Of a DNA stretch of 10,289 nucleotides, positions 6,668-10,289 are shown in pieces. The position numbers were made by a program, and so were the translations under genes. The notes beneath the pieces are model-generated. The model was not told the origin of the DNA. It saw only the letters and a program-made list of their open reading frames with translations, and ran no database searches. This DNA is from CAZPBO01 sp964584815 (GTDB lineage Bacteria; Planctomycetota; SKW154): the NCBI GenBank assembly GCA_964584815.1, contig CAZPBO010000068.1, forward strand, positions 1 through 10,289. Reading direction: 5' to 3'. Positions within the stretch are counted from its first letter, which is position 1, and each line of letters begins with the position of its first letter.

Positions 6668-7020
6668 TTGAGTCCCACCTTCTTAAGCGCCGTCTCCATA
6701 TCCGGTAGAATAGAGAAAAACGACTCAAGCCCAAGGATACGAATGGTTTGCATAACAGGCGGTGCGGGGGCGACAAGCAGCACAGAATCGGCACCCCACT
6801 CCTCTTTTTTGCGTGTCACATAGTTGACAAGCAGACTGAAGCCGGAGGATGAGATGAAGAGGACATCTTTTAAGTCAATGATGACGCGCCGAACGCCTTT
6901 CTTCTCCAGTTCGTTCAGTTTCTCCCGCAGAATACGACTCTGCACTGCTTCAATGTAGCCGACCGCACGCACGACACCCACCTTCGGCGGACCCTCAAGC
7001 ACCTCCACCTCAAAACTCAC
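6664..7020 (-). CDS. STAS-domain protein, anti-sigma-factor-antagonist-like
   Basis: This 118-residue single-domain protein has the SpoIIAA/RsbV-like STAS fold pattern. An N-terminal strand pair (VEVLEGPPKVGVVRAVGYIEA, about 5-25) is followed by a helix, then strand VIIDLKDVLFISSSGFSLLV (46-65) and a C-terminal strand-helix. Ser58 in ISSSG aligns with the Ser of the DSSG motif that partner kinases phosphorylate in SpoIIAA; the preceding Asp is Ser here. Such proteins switch partner proteins by phosphorylation. No kinase, phosphatase or sigma factor gene is nearby, so its partner is unknown. I prefer the GTG at 7020 because a promoter-like sequence would start transcription at about 7041. A TTG at 7035 would add five residues but leave almost no leader. 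Its stop overlaps the DUF366 start. Confidence 0.85.
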   Translation of the reverse strand: MSFEVEVLEGPPKVGVVRAVGYIEAVQSRILREKLNELEKKGVRRVIIDLKDVLFISSSGFSLLVNYVTRKKEEWGADSVLLVAPAPPVMQTIRILGLESFFSILPDMETALKKVGLK

Positions 7021-7047
7021 AACGAATGCCCCCAATCAGCCGCCACC

Positions 7048-7076
7048 AATATGGCATAAAAAGTGCCCCAAATCAA
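7048..7076 (-). promoter_or_regulatory. Candidate promoter of the STAS-DUF366 pair
   Basis: On the minus strand TTGATT (7076-7071, four of six) and CATATT (7053-7048, four of six) are spaced 17 bp apart in the only sizeable gap (96 bp) between the HgdB-like and STAS genes. Transcription would start near 7041. The match is moderate, and read-through from upstream remains possible. Confidence 0.4.
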
Positions 7077-7116
7077 GCCCAAAGACGCCCCCAAAAGACA
7101 ACACATAATGCAAACC

Positions 7117-8112
7117 TCACAAAGAGGCTGTAATCATCTCAAGAAATGCCTCAAGGCGGGTTCTGTGTTGCGCTGAAAGCGGTCCTGGAGCATCCGCTTC
7201 AAGCACAAGATAAGGCACAGGTGAGGACTGGCGCAGAAGAATCTCATATGCGTGGCGGAAACAGAAGGTCTGGGCGTAGTAGATGAGTCCTTGACAGCGG
7301 CGGCGTCTGACCTCGCGGCCTATATCGGCAAGGCGGCAGGCAAAGGCGTAAGGGTAGGTATAGCGGTGATACTGCTCAATGAGGTCGGGATATATGGGGA
7401 GACCCGCGAATTGGCGCTGCGTTTCGTTAAAGACTATATCGGCATCATAAGCGGGGAAGAAATCGTAGAAGTCGGTGATGATGGGAGGCACACCAGCGTA
7501 GGCGAGGCGGATTTTTGGGGGGGATGGAGAACGGCGCTGCGCCTGTTTGAGAAAAGCCGTCAGTTGGCGCTCAAATTGTTGGGGGTTGGAGCGGAAGTCA
7601 GAAGCGGTCACAAGCCAGATATGGTTTTCTGCTCCCGTGACTTTATGCTGCTGCCAGGTGAGGTCGTCAAGGTGTTGAAGGAGAAGACGAATTTTATCAA
7701 GGCGCTTTTTGGTGCGCTGGGCATCTTCTATGCTCACTCCGAACCGCCGACAGAGCCGCCTAATCTCTTCTTCCAAAGCATCCTTATCGGCAGGATAAGG
7801 GAAATTGAAATGGTGGGTGGCAATCCCCTCCTCCGCCAAGACCTCTGCCATAACACGGGTGTTGGTGCAGTCACCACCCGAAACGGCGATGAGAAGGTCG
7901 GGCTTGAGTCTGCGGCATACGGCGTATATCCCCTTAACCCAGGCGCAGAAGGTTTTGGGGAAGCCGCGGATTTCGGCTTCTTCCACAAGCGCCGCGGGGT
8001 CGTCAGCGCTGATGAAAAGGTTGTTTAAGTCAACAACTGACCAGCCGGCAGCGTATGGAACCTCAACAGGCAGTGTCGTGGTTATGGCGCAGAGCGGTCG
8101 CTTAAAAGTCAC
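7117..8112 (-). CDS. 2-hydroxyacyl-CoA dehydratase D-component (HgdB/FldB)-like Fe-S protein
   Basis: This 331-residue protein resembles the HgdB/FldB/YjiM superfamily, whose members bind a [4Fe-4S] cluster and, in the classical enzymes, dehydrate 2-hydroxyacyl-CoA by a radical mechanism. Three Cys stand where cluster ligands are expected: Cys56 in FPKTFCAWVKGIY, Cys82 in SGGDCTNT and Cys284 in YYAQTFCFRHAYE. The N-terminal PVEVPYAAG (15-23) and the C-terminal PVPYLVLEADAPG (298-310) also fit. The usual partner subunit (HgdA-like) and the ATP-dependent activator (HgdC) are not next to it, so the dehydratase reaction should not be assumed. The GTG at 8112 is used; a longer frame from 8193 would run deep into the metallopeptidase gene. 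It overlaps that gene by 11 bp, with purine-rich sequence (AGGAAGG) upstream, so it is probably translated from the same message. Confidence 0.82.
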   Translation of the reverse strand: MTFKRPLCAITTTLPVEVPYAAGWSVVDLNNLFISADDPAALVEEAEIRGFPKTFCAWVKGIYAVCRRLKPDLLIAVSGGDCTNTRVMAEVLAEEGIATHHFNFPYPADKDALEEEIRRLCRRFGVSIEDAQRTKKRLDKIRLLLQHLDDLTWQQHKVTGAENHIWLVTASDFRSNPQQFERQLTAFLKQAQRRSPSPPKIRLAYAGVPPIITDFYDFFPAYDADIVFNETQRQFAGLPIYPDLIEQYHRYTYPYAFACRLADIGREVRRRRCQGLIYYAQTFCFRHAYEILLRQSSPVPYLVLEADAPGPLSAQHRTRLEAFLEMITASL

Positions 8113-9523
8113 CCTCTTTCCCTTCCTGCGGCGTCTGCTTCGGTGGTGTGGACTGCTTCGGGATTTCAGGAATCCGCAGTGGGTGCTTCTCAACCTTGAA
8201 GAGGTCGCGCTTTACGGTCACCTTAGAAGCGTTCGCAGCAAAAGCGAGCAGTTTTTCCGCCTCCTTCTTGGTCGCTGACTCAATAACCACCACATCAGAG
8301 CCGTTGCGCTCAATCCATGCAAGGGTCTTTTGCGACGCGTCAATCCAGAAGCAGGCGGTGTTGCCTTTGCGCCACGCCGTCTTTTTGTGTTTTTTCTCCA
8401 GCACTTTTATGTAGAGGTCAAAGAACTCCTTGGCATCGTTTTCTGTGTCCCAGGTTGAGAGCCAGAAAAGAATATCGCGTTTTGAGGGTTTATGCGTAAC
8501 GACGAAGTATCTGTCACCGTCCCAACCTTCAGCGGCACGGGTAGCATCTGTTTCATCAATGAAATGCGACATCACAACCTTCATCAAGAACTCCCCCAGA
8601 ACCCCCACGCCACAGGTTTCGTAGTTGCCTTTACCGAGGCATTCCTCAGCGGGGTCAAGGAGACGAATTTCGGTGGGCTCATCGCGTTTTTCGGGGTCAA
8701 GGTACTTTTCGGGATGGAGAATCTGTTCGGTGGAGAGCGGTGGCCAGAGGAAGAGATAGGCGGAGCGCTTGACGCCGAGTTTGAGGCAAAACTCCTCATA
8801 GAAGCGCGTGCCAGCCTCATACGGGAAGAGCAATGTCTCGCAGAGGATTCTTGGGGTGGTTTTCATCATCTGGCGGCGTTGCAAAGCAAAGGAGAAGCGC
8901 AGCATAGGTGAGATGCGGCGTCCCTGTTCAATTCCCATTTTCCCCGTGCGAACGAAGTTCATATATTCAACGCCGATTAGCGTCGCCTGCCCCTCAATCA
9001 GGGCGTGCGCTGCCAAGGAGCGGTCGTCGTTGGCGTATATTGAACGCTCAAACGCCCACAGGTCAAACTGCTGGTCCTGAAGCGCGTGGGTCAACTCGTG
9101 CGCCACAACCATCGGCAACTGCATCTGGTCGTTTACAAGACCCGTCATCACAAAAAACTTCTTGTCCTTCGGCGAATAGAGTCCCGCAACATTTTTGCGC
9201 AGCATCGCTATCATCATCTTTTTCAAGTCCCATTCCTTCTTCCAAACACCGAACTTCATCATAACGCGGCTCGTCTTCTCAAGTTCCCCAGGACGCGACT
9301 CTTCTTTGAACTTTTTGAGCATAAACTCCTCAAGTTTCTGTCGCGTGAGAACATCCGCAGGCACATCACGGAACTCCTTGATGTCCAGCATCTTACAAAG
9401 CGTCTCAAGGGTTGTGGTAACGCGCTTCTGAACCTGCTCCCGCATCTTCTTCAGGTCGGTCTGCTGGGCAAGAAGGGAAAATCCAGCACCCAAAACGGTA
9501 ACAAAGACAAGCAGACGGCGCAT
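8102..9523 (-). CDS. Secreted zinc metallopeptidase (HExxH) of unknown family
   Basis: This 473-residue exported protein is a probable gluzincin-type zinc peptidase. Residues 1-19 form a signal peptide (MRR, hydrophobic core, likely cut after SLLA). The active site is VVAHELTHALQDQQFDL (139-155): His142 and His146 bind zinc and Glu143 is the catalytic base. Glu177 in IEGQATL, 31 residues later, is the likely third ligand. The HELTHALQDQ...EGQAT arrangement occurs in uncharacterised bacterial exported proteins. The C-terminal half (about 300-473) has no motif I can name and ends in a Pro/Thr/Gln/Glu-rich tail. The ATG at 9523 has GGAGG 7 bases upstream, and that site lies within a perfect inverted repeat. 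It follows the secretin gene by 73 bp and overlaps the HgdB-like gene by 11 bp. Its substrate is unknown. Confidence 0.85.
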   Translation of the reverse strand: MRRLLVFVTVLGAGFSLLAQQTDLKKMREQVQKRVTTTLETLCKMLDIKEFRDVPADVLTRQKLEEFMLKKFKEESRPGELEKTSRVMMKFGVWKKEWDLKKMMIAMLRKNVAGLYSPKDKKFFVMTGLVNDQMQLPMVVAHELTHALQDQQFDLWAFERSIYANDDRSLAAHALIEGQATLIGVEYMNFVRTGKMGIEQGRRISPMLRFSFALQRRQMMKTTPRILCETLLFPYEAGTRFYEEFCLKLGVKRSAYLFLWPPLSTEQILHPEKYLDPEKRDEPTEIRLLDPAEECLGKGNYETCGVGVLGEFLMKVVMSHFIDETDATRAAEGWDGDRYFVVTHKPSKRDILFWLSTWDTENDAKEFFDLYIKVLEKKHKKTAWRKGNTACFWIDASQKTLAWIERNGSDVVVIESATKKEAEKLLAFAANASKVTVKRDLFKVEKHPLRIPEIPKQSTPPKQTPQEGKEGDF

Positions 9524-9527
9524 AAGA

Positions 9528-9554
9528 AATCCTCCAGAACAACTCTGGAGGATT
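9528..9554. repeat. Perfect 11-bp inverted repeat covering the metallopeptidase ribosome binding site
   Basis: AATCCTCCAGA (9528-9538) and TCTGGAGGATT (9544-9554) are exact inverted repeats with a 5-base loop. On the minus strand the GGAGG used as ribosome binding site (9535-9531) is the downstream arm, and the upstream arm contains the matching CCTCC. In a message reading through from the secretin gene the site would be buried in a hairpin. There is no U-run after the stem (TCTTATG follows), so it is not a standard terminator. Alternatively the DNA dyad, next to a promoter-like -10 box, is an operator. Confidence 0.7.
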
Positions 9555-9583
9555 ATGTTAAACGGTCACAATGGGATTGGCAA
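9555..9583 (-). promoter_or_regulatory. Candidate promoter of the metallopeptidase gene
   Basis: On the minus strand TTGCCA (9583-9578, five of six to TTGACA) and TAACAT (9560-9555, four of six to TATAAT) are spaced exactly 17 bp apart. Transcription would begin near 9548, inside the inverted repeat. A GGATTG-G-CAATCC palindrome (9574-9586) overlaps the -35 box. Such an internal promoter would separate metallopeptidase expression from the upstream secretin gene. Confidence 0.5.
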
Positions 9584-9596
9584 TCCAATAAAAGGT

Positions 9597-10289
9597 TTAC
9601 CAGGAAGCCTTACCGAAAAGGCGCTTCTCTTGCTCACGGAGGATGGTTATGTCGCAGCGCACAAGAACAACCTCGCGTCTGCGCACCTTCACCAGATACC
9701 TACGACGCAGCACATTCCTCACTATCGGTATGTCGTTTATGATAGGAATTCCAGTCTCCCAGTCCTGCTCAATGAAATTCTTCATACCGCCTATGAGGAC
9801 ATAGCCGCCATCAGGGCAGAAGACGGTGGTGCGCAGGCGGGTCAAAACAAGCGATGGCAACTCTATCGTTACATTGGTTAGACCACCCTGCAGAATGACC
9901 TGTCTGCCGGGACGGTCCATAATGCCTGTGAAATCTCGGGCGCTTGAGGGACGCAACTCCACCAGCACATATTTTTTGTCATAGGAGACGATAGGACGCA
10001 CATCCAATATGGCGCCGTGATTGAGAATTCCTATAACAGGCTGCAGAACAGGCATACCCGTCGTGTTTATGTCTATATCCTTAAGGTATGCTTCCTGATA
10101 CATAGCCATAACATAGGAGCGTTGGGTGTTGAAGACGGTGAGGCGCGGCGCATAGAGTTCCAACGCCTCATAACGCTTCTCCACCGCCTCAAGAATAGCC
10201 TGTATCTGGAAAACATCGGTGTAGGACATCTGCACGGCAAGACCACCTGAAGACATAATACCGAAGGGGAAACCGATACCCGTGGGGAG
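9597..10289 (-). CDS. Secretin (type II/III secretion or type IV pilus outer-membrane pore), 5' end off window
   Basis: The C-terminal 230 residues of a secretin are present; the frame is open through the right edge. Visible family blocks are LELYAPRLTVFNTQRSYV (about 44-61 of the fragment), the stretch HGAILDVRPIVSYDKKYVLVEL (about 91-112), TTVFCPDGGYVLIGGM (about 154-169) and GIPIINDIPIVRNVLRRR (about 180-197), which corresponds to the signature VPxLGDIPxLGxLF. Secretins form ring-shaped outer-membrane channels for protein or pilus export, so this gene is direct evidence for an outer membrane. The protein ends soon after the signature with a charged tail (REQEKRLFGKASW). The signature is divergent: Asn for Gly before DIP, and Arg-Asn-Val-Leu for Gly-x-Leu-Phe. 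The first in-frame ATG at 10256 is internal, since the protein continues upstream. Which secretion system it serves cannot be told from this fragment. Confidence 0.88.
   Translation of the reverse strand, partial: LPTGIGFPFGIMSSGGLAVQMSYTDVFQIQAILEAVEKRYEALELYAPRLTVFNTQRSYVMAMYQEAYLKDIDINTTGMPVLQPVIGILNHGAILDVRPIVSYDKKYVLVELRPSSARDFTGIMDRPGRQVILQGGLTNVTIELPSLVLTRLRTTVFCPDGGYVLIGGMKNFIEQDWETGIPIINDIPIVRNVLRRRYLVKVRRREVVLVRCDITILREQEKRLFGKASW

Noticed and set aside
7252..8028. 258-codon open frame on the plus strand
   Set aside because: It is exactly antisense to the HgdB-like gene, shows no family motif and has no ribosome binding site. The minus-strand product has clear conserved motifs.
8113..8193. 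Longer start for the HgdB-like gene at 8193
   Set aside because: It would add 27 Arg/Ser-rich residues lying inside the metallopeptidase gene. The GTG at 8112 gives a family-like N-terminus.
9528..9554. Reading the inverted repeat as a rho-independent terminator of the secretin gene
   Set aside because: The stem has only moderate GC content and is followed by TCTTATG rather than a run of T, on either strand.
9555..9881. Plus-strand frame starting just after GGAGG at the inverted repeat
   Set aside because: The apparent ribosome binding site is only the mirror arm of the repeat, and the frame is antisense to the secretin.
1..10289. CRISPR array, tRNA, rRNA, insertion sequence or phage genes
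   Set aside because: I found no regularly spaced repeats, no transposase or integrase motifs and no RNA-gene signatures; nearly all of the window is accounted for by coding genes.

Overview
The window looks like a chromosomal piece of a Gram-negative (two-membrane) bacterium, probably an anaerobe and possibly a thermophile. An outer membrane is indicated by a secretin, a porin and a second beta-barrel-like protein. The anaerobic, possibly thermophilic lifestyle is inferred from an archaeal-type tungstate/molybdate uptake system (WtpABC), a 2-hydroxyacyl-CoA dehydratase-like Fe-S protein and a DUF366 protein, a family I associate mainly with archaea and thermophilic bacteria. I cannot name the phylum from sequence alone. 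TTG and GTG starts are frequent, ribosome binding sites are strong, and there are no RNA genes, insertion sequences or CRISPR arrays.

Layout. (1) Positions 1-2035, minus strand: a membrane/coiled-coil/beta-barrel protein, followed 32 bp downstream by a YhaO/SbcD-type metallophosphoesterase that runs off the left edge. (2) Positions 2036-2266: a divergent control region with a good sigma70-like promoter facing right, a dyad at its expected start site, and a bulged inverted repeat in front of the left-facing gene. (3) Positions 2267-6111, plus strand: a compact four-gene operon made of a lipoprotein oxyanion-binding protein (wtpA), an outer-membrane porin of the phosphate-selective type, a permease (wtpB) and an ATPase (wtpC). 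The last three junctions are 20 bp, an overlap or very short gap, and a 14-bp overlap. (4) Positions 6080-10289, minus strand and converging on the wtp operon: a partial secretin at the right edge, a secreted zinc metallopeptidase, a lone HgdB-like Fe-S protein, a STAS-domain protein and a DUF366 protein whose 3' end overlaps wtpC by 32 bp.

How it works together. The wtp operon appears to encode a complete route for tungstate or molybdate across both membranes: porin in the outer membrane, lipoprotein receptor, then the ABC importer. A dedicated porin inserted between the receptor and permease genes is the most striking feature. The divergent coiled-coil/barrel gene shares the same control region and is also an envelope protein. 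The minus-strand cluster combines secretion/envelope genes with cytoplasmic genes of unknown pathway. It probably has internal promoters before the metallopeptidase, where a perfect 11-bp inverted repeat covers the ribosome binding site, and before the STAS gene.
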